In this document: piece by piece, positions 7,660 to 16,598 of the stretch | Position numbering within the stretch: position 1 is the stretch's first letter | How the letters are laid out: every line of letters begins with the position of its first letter | DNA from: Acholeplasmatales bacterium | Lineage (GTDB): Bacteria; Bacillota_I; Bacilli_A; Acholeplasmatales; Anaeroplasmataceae | Direction of reading: 5' to 3' | NCBI GenBank assembly: GCA_017454375.1 | Contig: JAFTDB010000002.1 | Span: forward strand, 1 to 46,209 | DNA length: 46,209 bases | The notes under the pieces: model-generated | The model's database searches: none | What the model saw: the letters and a program-made list of their open reading frames with translations, nothing else | Told to the model about the DNA's origin: nothing | Program-made: the position numbers and the translations under genes

Positions 7660-8697
7660 ATGCAGAGTGTCGAAGAGAAAAAGGCATATGATAATGTAAT
7701 AGTCAAAACATGTTATGTTACAGATGTATTATATTTAATGCTACATATCATATATCTTGTATTATTCTTAATTGCTAAGGTATATGTAATGGTATATATA
7801 AATATAGGCAGTATAGTTATTTATATGTTATTCTATTTCTTAATTAAGAATAAAAAGTATTATCTATATGCATTAGGATGTGGAAATGAATTCTTAATTT
7901 CGATGTCAGTATCTACAATCTTAGTAGGCTTTAATGCAGGATTCCATCTATGTATTATTGGTCTATGTGTAGTATCATTCTTTACTGTCTATTTTTCAAA
8001 ACAAAATAGAGATGTAAAGAATGCACTCACTTGGTGTGTGTTATCAGCATTAATATATTTAGGACTACTTTTCTATTGTAACTTTAATAATCCAGAATAT
8101 GTCCTAGATAAGTGGCTTGTTATTACACTAAGCTCAATTCACTCTGTTGCTGTATTTGCTTTTATCGCAGCATATCTAATGATATTCTTAAAATATGCAA
8201 TGCAGCTTGAACAAAGAATTATTAATGAATCAAGAATTGATAATCTAACACAAATTCATAATCGTTATGATCTATATAATTATATAGAGTCAATAGAGAT
8301 TAAAAAGGATTATGTATTATCAATGTTTGATATTGATGATTTCAAAAAGATTAATGATGTCTATGGACACCTATGTGGTGACTATATATTAAAGGAAGTA
8401 GCTAGTATTGCTAGCACAACATTAGCTACATCATTCGTATCTAGATTTGGTGGAGAAGAGTTTGTTATCATCTCTAGAATGAATGGTAATATAGAAAACA
8501 CATTTAGAGATATTGATATATTACGTAAGAAAATAGAAGAGAACACTTTTGTATTTGATGATAATCTAATTCATATAACTATTACTATCGGTGTTCAACA
8601 ATTTGAAGAAGAATTCGATATTGAGAAATGGATCAGCAGTGCCGATAATAAATTATATAGCGGTAAAAAGGCTGGTAAAAACAGAACTATTATTTAA
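7660..8697 (+). CDS. Membrane-bound GGDEF diguanylate cyclase
   Basis: A 345-residue protein with about six N-terminal membrane helices (residues 15-180) and a C-terminal GGDEF domain. Substrate and metal residues are present: FDIDDFKKINDVYGHLCGD and the active-site loop RFGGEEF with GGEEF at 264-268. It should make c-di-GMP from two GTP. The inhibitory I-site (RxxD before the loop) is absent: LATS occupies that place, so product inhibition through it is unlikely. The membrane part has no recognised sensory domain. Third gene of the operon, 32 bases after the ADH and followed by a terminator. The HD-GYP protein at 17599 could degrade its product. Confidence 0.9.
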   Translation: MQSVEEKKAYDNVIVKTCYVTDVLYLMLHIIYLVLFLIAKVYVMVYINIGSIVIYMLFYFLIKNKKYYLYALGCGNEFLISMSVSTILVGFNAGFHLCIIGLCVVSFFTVYFSKQNRDVKNALTWCVLSALIYLGLLFYCNFNNPEYVLDKWLVITLSSIHSVAVFAFIAAYLMIFLKYAMQLEQRIINESRIDNLTQIHNRYDLYNYIESIEIKKDYVLSMFDIDDFKKINDVYGHLCGDYILKEVASIASTTLATSFVSRFGGEEFVIISRMNGNIENTFRDIDILRKKIEENTFVFDDNLIHITITIGVQQFEEEFDIEKWISSADNKLYSGKKAGKNRTII

Positions 8698-8705
8698 AAA
8701 TAATA

Positions 8706-8742
8706 TAACCTAGTCGTATTTTATATGATTAGGTTTTATTTT
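8706..8742 (+). terminator. Rho-independent terminator
   Basis: CCTAGTC (8709-8715) pairs with GATTAGG (8727-8733), one G-T wobble and an 11-base loop, followed by TTTTATTTTT. It ends the GGDEF operon and abuts the next tandem box, as at 5548-5577. Confidence 0.75.
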
Positions 8743-8781
8743 TGTCCCATGTTTGTCCCTAATCATATGATATTATATAGT
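8742..8781 (+). promoter_or_regulatory. Tandem TTGTCCC box promoter, copy 3
   Basis: TTGTCCCATGTTTGTCCCT starts at 8742. TTGTCC of the second repeat (8753-8758) lies 17 bases before TATAGT (8776-8781). The spacing and the A-rich initial transcribed region match copy 2. It drives the lipase-like lipoprotein gene at 8803. Confidence 0.7.
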
Positions 8782-8802
8782 AGAAAAAAGGAGGATATTA
8801 TT

Positions 8803-10473
8803 ATGAAAGGTAAATTAGTTAAAGCAGTACTTGGTTTATCACTTGTAGCATTATCAACTACACTAATTGCGTGTGGTGGTAATAATGCTCCAACAACTAC
8901 AAGTACAACAACTACAAGTACAACAACTACAACAAGTCCTACAACGACTACTACTGTACAACCAACAACTACACCAACAGTAGCACCTACCACAACTCCA
9001 ACATCAACAACTAGTGAAACAAAGTATACAGTTAAGTTTGATACAGATGGTGGTAACGCTATTGCTGATCAAGAGGTTGTTAAAGATGGTAAGGTAACAA
9101 AGCCAACTGATCCAACAAATGGTGAATATGTTTTTGATGGCTGGTACAATGGTGAAACAAAGTATGACTTCAATACAGCAGTTACTGCAGATGTTACATT
9201 AAAGGCTAAATGGTATGGCGCAGAAGTTGATATGGGCGGCTTTATAGGTAATAATGTTGAAAACAAGGTTGGTTTTGGATTCAAAGATGAATATGTAGCA
9301 GAAGATTCAAATGTATTCAACAAGAATTTAGCATTATTCTTACTTGGTGCATCTACAATTTATGGTACACATGAGGCTATAACTAAATTTGATACAGATA
9401 ATAATTTTACTAATATAGCAAATTATCCAACTTCTGAGGCTGATTATCATAAGATTTATTATTCATTCTCATGTAGAGATACTGATGGTGGCAAAATAAT
9501 CATGGCAGTAATCAGAGGCATGGACTATGGTGATGAATGGGAAGATAATTTCAACCTAGGTGAGAGTGGCAATCATAAAGGATTTGATACTGCCGCTAAC
9601 TATGTTTTAGCTGACTTAGAAACATATGTTAATGCTAATAAAGGAAACAAAACAGTCAAGGTTATAGTAACTGGCTTTTCACGTGCTGGTTCAGTAGCAA
9701 ACGCGCTTGCTGATAAGCTATTATCTAAACAAGAAAAATTAGTTCCAGATTCTAATTTATATGTTTATACATTTGAAGCTCCAAAAGGAATTGATAAGAC
9801 TAAACTAGAAAAATATAATAATGTATTTAATATAGTTAACTCTGCTGATATGATTCAAATCTTAGTAACAGATCAATATGGATTTGGTAGATGTGGAATT
9901 GATATTCAAATTGCTAATGATAATTTAGACACATTACTTGCAGCATTCAATTCAGAATTAGAATTACCTGAATTCAAGGCATCAGAAGATAATTATGCTA
10001 GCCCAACTGAATTTGCTAACTTTGTTATCAATAAATTATTAACATATGATTATGAACCTGAAAAAGCATTAAACACAAGAGAAGCATTTAATACTAATTA
10101 TAAAGCTACAATTTCCTATATATTTAATAAGATAATATATGGAACAAAAGAAGAAACAAAAGAAGCAATTATGGCTGACATTAAAGCTAAGGTTGCAGAA
10201 AACCCACTTAGTATAATGTCTATCATTAGTACTGGCCAATCACTTCATGATTATTTAAAACCATTCCTAGATGAGGATGGTTTAGAATATGATGATGCCG
10301 AGTTATTAACTATTTGTAATAGTGTGGTTGGATTGGTTTCAGGACCAGGAATGGTCTTATTACTTCTTGCGGCAACATCTGAAGGTAGAAATAATTTAAT
10401 TAGAATGATTGATATGCATTATCCTCTTATTTGTTATATATTATTAAAAAATTATACACATCAAGCACAATAA
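8803..10473 (+). CDS. Lipoprotein with InlB-type repeat and lipase-like domain
   Basis: A 556-residue protein. The start is ATG 8803 behind AAGGAGG. A signal peptide ends in lipobox LIAC (Cys24). Residues 30-72 are a Thr/Pro-rich linker partly encoded by 15-bp tandem repeats. Residues about 73-139 form one InlB/Flg_new-type repeat (YTVKFDTDGGNAIADQEVV, then FDGWYNGE, ending LKAKW). The rest resembles an alpha/beta hydrolase of the lipase-3/DUF2974 type with nucleophile elbow TGFSRAG (Ser293); the Asp in VNSADMI and the His in MHYPL are plausible triad members. It is expected on the outer face of the membrane as an anchored esterase/lipase; the substrate is unknown. Confidence 0.82.
   Translation: MKGKLVKAVLGLSLVALSTTLIACGGNNAPTTTSTTTTSTTTTTSPTTTTTVQPTTTPTVAPTTTPTSTTSETKYTVKFDTDGGNAIADQEVVKDGKVTKPTDPTNGEYVFDGWYNGETKYDFNTAVTADVTLKAKWYGAEVDMGGFIGNNVENKVGFGFKDEYVAEDSNVFNKNLALFLLGASTIYGTHEAITKFDTDNNFTNIANYPTSEADYHKIYYSFSCRDTDGGKIIMAVIRGMDYGDEWEDNFNLGESGNHKGFDTAANYVLADLETYVNANKGNKTVKVIVTGFSRAGSVANALADKLLSKQEKLVPDSNLYVYTFEAPKGIDKTKLEKYNNVFNIVNSADMIQILVTDQYGFGRCGIDIQIANDNLDTLLAAFNSELELPEFKASEDNYASPTEFANFVINKLLTYDYEPEKALNTREAFNTNYKATISYIFNKIIYGTKEETKEAIMADIKAKVAENPLSIMSIISTGQSLHDYLKPFLDEDGLEYDDAELLTICNSVVGLVSGPGMVLLLLAATSEGRNNLIRMIDMHYPLICYILLKNYTHQAQ
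8893..8932 (+). repeat. 15-bp tandem repeat in Thr linker
   Basis: ACAACTACAAGTACA occurs twice in tandem (8893-8907, 8908-8922) with a partial third copy, encoding TTTST units. The unit is a multiple of three, so slippage changes linker length without breaking the frame. Confidence 0.8.
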
Positions 10474-10475
10474 TC

Positions 10476-10504
10476 TTTAAATGGAAATAAAAATAGTTTA
10501 TAAT
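10476..10504 (+). promoter_or_regulatory. Probable promoter
   Basis: TTTAAA (10476-10481), 17 bases, TATAAT (10499-10504), between the lipase-like lipoprotein and the membrane protein at 10538. The -10 is perfect and the -35 weak. No terminator precedes it, so read-through is also possible. Confidence 0.5.
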
Positions 10505-10537
10505 AATTCAAAACATTTATAGGGGTGCTTAGATTAT

Positions 10538-11182
10538 ATGAAAAAGTTATTAGACACTTTGGCAGGAATGTCAGAATTATTATTCATTATTTTATTCGCA
10601 GTTGCAGGTAGCTTTATTGCAATTACTGATTTTGGAAGTGCTGGTGGGGTTAACAATGCTCAAATTGTTATGTCACTATTAGTATCTGCTGTAATCGCAC
10701 TTGCTGCATTCGGACTTGCTATCACAGCAATAATAATGAAGAAGAAAGAACTAGCAAAGATTATGATTGCTCTATTATCATCATATATCCTTGTTAGAGC
10801 TGTAGTTGAATTTAGTAATACAATCCTAACATTTGCATACACAGAAAATGGATTCTCTATTACAATTTTAGTATTTGAGTTAATCTCTGCGTTAACTTTA
10901 ATAGTTGCACTTGTTACATTTGTTATTCCATTCTTCAAACAAAATAGTAACGAATTAAGAGATTTATCTAGTATATTATTATTTGCTTATGTTTGTGTTA
11001 ATGTATTACTATTCGTTTTAGGATTTGTTAATATCTTCGTTAATAACCTAGGATGGACAGCTTTCTTCACACAAACAGTTTATTATTTAGTTTATCCATC
11101 TATTATTCTAGTTGCTTACTTACATCTATTCTATAATAAGATGCCTGAAGCTAAAGAAGAAGTAGATCAGATAGAACAATAA
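10538..11182 (+). CDS. Multi-pass membrane protein, unknown function
   Basis: A 214-residue protein with about six hydrophobic segments (near residues 10-30, 45-67, 75-95, 105-135, 145-170 and 180-200) and an acidic soluble tail (KEEVDQIEQ). I recognise no family. GGGGTG stands before the ATG. It ends at the bidirectional terminator at 11187 that is duplicated on the other side of the AbiE cassette. In the ancestral arrangement it probably faced the small gene at 12883 directly. Confidence 0.75.
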   Translation: MKKLLDTLAGMSELLFIILFAVAGSFIAITDFGSAGGVNNAQIVMSLLVSAVIALAAFGLAITAIIMKKKELAKIMIALLSSYILVRAVVEFSNTILTFAYTENGFSITILVFELISALTLIVALVTFVIPFFKQNSNELRDLSSILLFAYVCVNVLLFVLGFVNIFVNNLGWTAFFTQTVYYLVYPSIILVAYLHLFYNKMPEAKEEVDQIEQ

Positions 11183-11186
11183 AACC

Positions 11187-11222
11187 AAAAGAAAAGATTC
11201 AACTCGCGTTGAATCTTTTTTT
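11187..11222. terminator. Bidirectional terminator, left copy of 35-bp repeat
   Basis: AAAAGATTCAAC pairs with GTTGAATCTTTT around TCGC, flanked by A-run and T-run so it works both ways. The 35 bases 11187-11221 are identical to 12848-12882. Left boundary of the AbiE-like cassette. Confidence 0.9.
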
Positions 11223-11231
11223 ATCTTAATG

Positions 11232-11260
11232 TTGCTTAAATTATACTTTCATGTTACAAT
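11232..11260 (+). promoter_or_regulatory. Promoter of AbiE-like operon
   Basis: TTGCTT (11232-11237), 17 bases, TACAAT (11255-11260), starting 10 bases after the repeat boundary, so the promoter travels with the cassette. Confidence 0.65.
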
Positions 11261-11265
11261 ATAGG

Positions 11266-11298
11266 CAACAAAATAGAAATACATATTCTAATTTGTTG
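11266..11298 (+). promoter_or_regulatory. Inverted repeat, probable AbiEi operator
   Basis: CAACAAAATAGAA (11266-11278) and TTCTAATTTGTTG (11286-11298) form 13-bp arms with one mismatch and a 7-bp spacer, just downstream of the -10. AbiEi antitoxins are known to repress their operon through inverted repeats in this position. Confidence 0.6.
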
Positions 11299-11311
11299 AA
11301 AAGGTGATTTT

Positions 11312-11932
11312 ATGTTAATGAATTATATAGAAGAAAACTATAAAAAGGGTGAGCCCATCTTCGTTAATGATTTATTAAAATTTGAAAATAATAAATATAC
11401 ATTAAGCAAAGAATTAAGTTCATTAGTAAATAAGAATCAAATAAAGAAATATGAAGATGGAATTTATTATTTAGCTAAGGAATCCGCTTTAGGTGAAATG
11501 CCTTTAAATCCAGAGGATATAGCAAAATATAAATATGTGTCTAAAGATGATGATTGTTATGGATATTATGGTGGACTATATCTAGCAAATAAACTTGGAA
11601 TTACTACTCAGGTTCCGCTAGTTATTGATATAATAACTAACAAAACAAATTCATCTCAAAGAATGATTACAATTAGTAATCGTAAGTTTTATATTAAACC
11701 AGCTAGAGTTGAAATTAATAAGAACAATGTTAATGTATTACAATTATTGGATTTATTAAAAGATATAGATAAGTATTCAGAATATTCAAATGAATATTTA
11801 TTTGGAAGAATAAAGAATTATATTGATATATGTAAGATTAGTAAAAATGATATTGATTTGTATATTAATTTATTTCCAATAATTGTGTATAAAAATATTT
11901 ATGATTTGAGGTTGTATGATGTATTTGCATGA
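11312..11932 (+). CDS. AbiEi-type antitoxin / DUF6088 regulator
   Basis: A 206-residue protein. The N-terminal 60 residues form a winged-helix-like region (KGEPIFVNDLLKF, then LSSLVNKNQIKKYEDGIYYL); the rest is the AbiEi/DUF6088 type C-terminal domain (YGYYGGLYLANKLGITTQVP). AAGGTGAT precedes the ATG. It overlaps the AbiEii-like gene by 17 bases, the standard order for type IV systems of the AbiE family, where the antitoxin counteracts the toxin without binding it and represses the operon. Assignment rests on the pair plus domain layout; the antitoxin alone is diverged. Confidence 0.82.
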   Translation: MLMNYIEENYKKGEPIFVNDLLKFENNKYTLSKELSSLVNKNQIKKYEDGIYYLAKESALGEMPLNPEDIAKYKYVSKDDDCYGYYGGLYLANKLGITTQVPLVIDIITNKTNSSQRMITISNRKFYIKPARVEINKNNVNVLQLLDLLKDIDKYSEYSNEYLFGRIKNYIDICKISKNDIDLYINLFPIIVYKNIYDLRLYDVFA

Positions 11933-12821
11933 GAATAGAGAATTATTTAAAGATGTTTTAACATTAGTATCAGCTGAAACTGGCTATTCAATGGACATAA
12001 TTGAAAAAGATTATTATGTTACAATGATTTTGAAAATATTAGCTAATAGTAAATATAAATTTGTCTTTAAAGGTGGTACATCTTTATCTAAAGTGTTTAA
12101 TGTTATTTCTAGATTTTCAGAAGATATTGATGTAACTTTTGAAGAACATTTGGGTGAGAACAGAAGAAAAAGACTAAAATATGAAATACTTAAACCAATA
12201 GAAGATGAATTAGGCTTAAAGATAAAAAACTTCGAACGTATAGAGAGTGATAAAGATTACAATCATTATGATTATTACTACAAATCAGTATGTGATGATA
12301 CTTTTGAAGGATTGCCATCATTCGTAAAACTTGAAACTGCTTTAATGTCTTATGCTTTCCCAACTGAAACAAAAATAGTTAGTAATTATATATATGATGT
12401 ATTAGGCGATAAAAATAAGGAATTAATAGACAAATATGACCTGAATCCTTATGAAATGTGTGTTCAATCACTTGAGAGAACATATGTTGATAAAATATTT
12501 GCAGTATGTGATTATTATTTGTTAAATAAGCCACAACGAAATTCAAGACACTTATACGATATTTACATGATATCAAAATATGTTGATGCCAAAATGGTAA
12601 AAGAGTTGTTCCCAAAGGTTCGAGATCATAGACTGAAAATGGGAGAAAAAATCGCTCCTTCTGCAAATCCAAAAATAGACATCAAAGAAGTGTACAAAAC
12701 GATAATGGAGTCAGATTTTTATAAAAGTGATTATAACCAAGTTACATCTAAGTTGGTTTTAAATCCGATTTCGTACGAAGAAGTAATGAATACGATTAAC
12801 GAAATAATTAATGGATTATAA
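11916..12821 (+). CDS. AbiEii nucleotidyltransferase toxin
   Basis: A 301-residue protein of the AbiEii/DUF1814 nucleotidyltransferase family. The key motif FKGGTSLSK, then RFSEDIDVTF supplies the GS and DxD-type metal/nucleotide residues; LERTYVDKIFAVCDY and a HLYDIYMI segment follow as in the family. Relatives add nucleotides to targets such as tRNA acceptor ends, stopping growth and blocking phage; that activity is inferred here. The start is the first ATG of an ATGATG pair (11919 is the alternative), inside the antitoxin gene, giving coupled translation. Followed by the right copy of the 35-bp repeat. Confidence 0.9.
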   Translation: MMYLHENRELFKDVLTLVSAETGYSMDIIEKDYYVTMILKILANSKYKFVFKGGTSLSKVFNVISRFSEDIDVTFEEHLGENRRKRLKYEILKPIEDELGLKIKNFERIESDKDYNHYDYYYKSVCDDTFEGLPSFVKLETALMSYAFPTETKIVSNYIYDVLGDKNKELIDKYDLNPYEMCVQSLERTYVDKIFAVCDYYLLNKPQRNSRHLYDIYMISKYVDAKMVKELFPKVRDHRLKMGEKIAPSANPKIDIKEVYKTIMESDFYKSDYNQVTSKLVLNPISYEEVMNTINEIINGL

Positions 12822-12847
12822 AATGGTTTATAGTTTTTGTTTAAGCT

Positions 12848-12882
12848 AAAAGAAAAGATTCAACTCGCGTTGAATCTTTTTT
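12848..12882. terminator. Bidirectional terminator, right copy of 35-bp repeat
   Basis: Identical over 35 bases to 11187-11221, with the same AAAAGATTCAAC/GTTGAATCTTTT hairpin. It terminates the AbiE operon rightward and the lysS operon leftward; the TAG of the leftward gene at 12883 directly abuts it. Confidence 0.9.
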
Positions 12883-13485
12883 CTATCTCATTTTATTAAT
12901 TTGATTTAACATGAACTCATTGAAATAATTTGTATCATCCTCTGGATAGATATCATATTCCAATGCGATTTCATAAAATATTTCTTCGATTAGATTTACT
13001 TCAATATTATTCTTGTCGAATATATCACAAGTAATTTCATCTACTAGCTCGAAATATTCATCAGGTGCATCTTCACCCTTAGATAGGAAATCATAAACCT
13101 TATCCTCTAATTCATTAAGCTTTGTGATTTCTTTTTTTATTGAATCATTATTTAATACTTCACCCTTAACCTCATCGATTAATAGAAGTAGGTTAACTGT
13201 TTGTGAACAAACCTCCATTCTATTGATGTTGTCTTTGAAATATTCATGTAATACTGATTTGATTATTTCAAATTCATCATAGATGAAATCATAACCTGTA
13301 GAAAAGATGTATTCCTCATCTTCAGATAATTTTCTTTTTTTCATTTCTTCAAAAAGATAATCAACTACGATAAAGACTGCTTTAAATCTTAATAGGATTT
13401 TACTTTTCTTTTTTACTAATGTTTCAATTAAAGTATTGTTTTCTTTTTTAAAGCTATAATAATCTTCGAATATTGTAAGTTCCAT
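12883..13485 (-). CDS. Hypothetical acidic helical protein, lysS operon
   Basis: A 200-residue protein, predicted mostly alpha-helical and acidic, without signal peptide or membrane segment. No recognised family. It starts one base after the lysS stop with no clear ribosome binding site of its own, so it is probably translated by coupling to LysRS. Its stop touches the duplicated terminator at 12848-12882. A function linked to tRNA charging is suggested only by position. Confidence 0.75.
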   Translation of the reverse strand: MELTIFEDYYSFKKENNTLIETLVKKKSKILLRFKAVFIVVDYLFEEMKKRKLSEDEEYIFSTGYDFIYDEFEIIKSVLHEYFKDNINRMEVCSQTVNLLLLIDEVKGEVLNNDSIKKEITKLNELEDKVYDFLSKGEDAPDEYFELVDEITCDIFDKNNIEVNLIEEIFYEIALEYDIYPEDDTNYFNEFMLNQINKMR

Positions 13486-13486
13486 A

Positions 13487-15046
<1,560 letters not shown>

Positions 15047-15065
15047 TAAGATTGAAGGTGAAGGA

Positions 15066-15473
15066 ATGTATATTTACGAAAGAAAAGCACATTATCATGA
15101 AACAGATCAAATGGGAGTAATCCATCATTCTAACTATTTAAGATACATGGAAGAAGCTAGAATAGAGCTTTTAGACTCAGTTAATCTAAATTATAAGCAC
15201 CTAGAGGAAATAGGTATTATATCACCAATTGTATCTGTTAATGTTGAATATAAAAAGCCAATTAGATTTGATGATATCATGCAAATAAAATTGTGGGTAT
15301 CTAAATACACTGGTGTCTCTTTTGAAATTGAATATGAAATAGTCAATAAGGAAACACAAGAATTATGTATTAAGGCTCATTCAAAAAGCTGTTTTGTAAA
15401 AAATAATAGGGTTGTATCTATTAAAAAGGAATGCCCTGATATCGATAATACATTAAGGGAAAATATAGGATAA
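15066..15473 (+). CDS. YbgC/FadM-type acyl-CoA thioesterase
   Basis: A 135-residue single hot-dog domain protein of the 4HBT family. The signature ETDQMGVIHHSNYLRYMEEA carries the catalytic Asp (TDQMG) and the long central helix. It hydrolyses acyl-CoA thioesters in the cytosol; chain length preference is not readable. GAAGG lies before the ATG. First gene of an operon with maf, a membrane protein and dus; its TAA overlaps the maf ATG by one base. Expressed from the palindromic promoter shared with lysS. Confidence 0.9.
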   Translation: MYIYERKAHYHETDQMGVIHHSNYLRYMEEARIELLDSVNLNYKHLEEIGIISPIVSVNVEYKKPIRFDDIMQIKLWVSKYTGVSFEIEYEIVNKETQELCIKAHSKSCFVKNNRVVSIKKECPDIDNTLRENIG

Positions 15474-16042
15474 TGGAAAAGATAGTTTTAAAAAGCTCAT
15501 CACCAAGAAGATATGAACTTTTAAAGGCCTTAGGCTATGAATTTGAAGTGAAAACTTTTGATGTAGATGAAACAATGGATGATAATTTAACACCATTTGA
15601 AAATGTAAAAGAACTAGGTCTAAAAAAAGCTTTAGCAGGCCGAGAATTCTTTAAAGATTACATTCAGATTGGTTGTGACACAATAGTAGTGTTTGAGGAT
15701 AAGATTTATGGCAAGCCACATAGTGAGCAAGATGCCTTTGATATGCTTAAGAAATTAAGTGGTAATATGCACTTGGTTATGAGTGGTTTAGCTGTTGTTT
15801 ATAAGGATAAGGTCTTCAATGATGTATCTGTTTCTAAGGTCTTTTTTAAAGAGCTTAGTGATGAAGATATAAAGGATTATATTAAAACTGGTGAACCATT
15901 TGGTAAGGCTGGAAGCTATGCTATTCAAGGTATTGGTGGAAAGCTTGTAGATCATTATGAAGGATCACTAAATAATATTATTGGGCTTCCAACAGAATTA
16001 CTTCAAAAGATGATGGAGGTCATTGAAGATGAAGTCAGGTAA
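15473..16042 (+). CDS. maf: Maf-family nucleotide pyrophosphatase
   Basis: A 189-residue protein with the Maf start KIVLKSSSPRRYELLKALG, the catalytic region IQIGCDTIVVFEDKIYGKP and AFDMLKKLSGNMHLVMSGLA, and GSYAIQGIGGKLVDHYEGS. Maf proteins hydrolyse non-canonical nucleoside triphosphates (dTTP/UTP or modified forms) to monophosphates, cleaning the nucleotide pool and influencing septum formation in Bacillus. It overlaps the thioesterase stop by one base and the next gene by 14, so the operon is tightly coupled. Confidence 0.94.
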   Translation: MEKIVLKSSSPRRYELLKALGYEFEVKTFDVDETMDDNLTPFENVKELGLKKALAGREFFKDYIQIGCDTIVVFEDKIYGKPHSEQDAFDMLKKLSGNMHLVMSGLAVVYKDKVFNDVSVSKVFFKELSDEDIKDYIKTGEPFGKAGSYAIQGIGGKLVDHYEGSLNNIIGLPTELLQKMMEVIEDEVR

Positions 16043-16598
16043 GATTCTTTTAATAATTCAAACTGTATTTATGTATATCGCAATATTTATGTTTATTGCG
16101 GCATTTGCGATAGCTGTAGCACAAGAAGCTAACCCTGAGGCAGATTCATCTGTTGTACAGGGATTATTAATAGGGAAGTTTGTTGTTAACTTTATTCCAC
16201 TTAATCTAGCTTTAGTATCTATTCTTATTGGCTTTATATCTATTTTCAAAAAGCCAAAGGATCCTACTAAATATTCTATGATTATTAAGCTAGTATTAAT
16301 ACCATTCTATATTCTTAATTTTATAGAATGGGTTATTTTAGGAATAGGTACCCTAAATCCATTCTTATTTATATTAGGAGCATTCCTAATTGTATTTGGA
16401 ATAATGTTCACATATATTTGTATGCTAGCTACAGGTATATATAATATAGGATATGTATTTGGATTAATAAAAGAAGGTAAGGCTAATGGCTTAATGATAG
16501 CTGCCTTAATATTCCAATTTGTTTATGTATTAGATATCGTAGGTGCGATAATCCTATATATAGAAAATAAAAAGATCGGTGAAATTAATGAAAATTAG
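16029..16598 (+). CDS. Four- to five-TM membrane protein, unknown
   Basis: A 189-residue hydrophobic protein with segments near 5-27, 45-68, 78-98, 105-138 and 155-178, and a short charged tail. I recognise no family. The start is ATG 16029, eight bases after GGAGGT at 16015-16020; an upstream TTG at 16023 would sit too close to that site. It overlaps the maf stop by 14 bases and the dus start by 11. Its place between maf and dus gives no clear functional hint. Confidence 0.75.
   Translation: MKSGKILLIIQTVFMYIAIFMFIAAFAIAVAQEANPEADSSVVQGLLIGKFVVNFIPLNLALVSILIGFISIFKKPKDPTKYSMIIKLVLIPFYILNFIEWVILGIGTLNPFLFILGAFLIVFGIMFTYICMLATGIYNIGYVFGLIKEGKANGLMIAALIFQFVYVLDIVGAIILYIENKKIGEINEN

Larger units (their letters stand above)
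11187..12882. mobile_element. AbiE cassette between duplicated terminators
   Basis: Promoter, operator, antitoxin and toxin genes lie exactly between two identical 35-bp terminator copies in direct orientation, 1,661 bp apart. No transposase or integrase is present. This looks like a unit gained at, or removable through, the terminator repeat (inference). Confidence 0.5.

Noticed and set aside
1239..8761. Tandem TTGTCCC repeats as integrase attachment sites or mobile-element ends
   Set aside because: No integrase or transposase is near, all three copies share orientation, and they align with -10 hexamers and gene starts, so a promoter element explains them better.
8893..8932. Phase-variable repeat in the lipoprotein gene
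   Set aside because: The 15-bp unit keeps the reading frame; only length variation is expected, not on/off switching.
8763..8993. Minus-strand Val-rich open frame
   Set aside because: It is the complement of the Thr-rich linker repeats, a low-complexity shadow.
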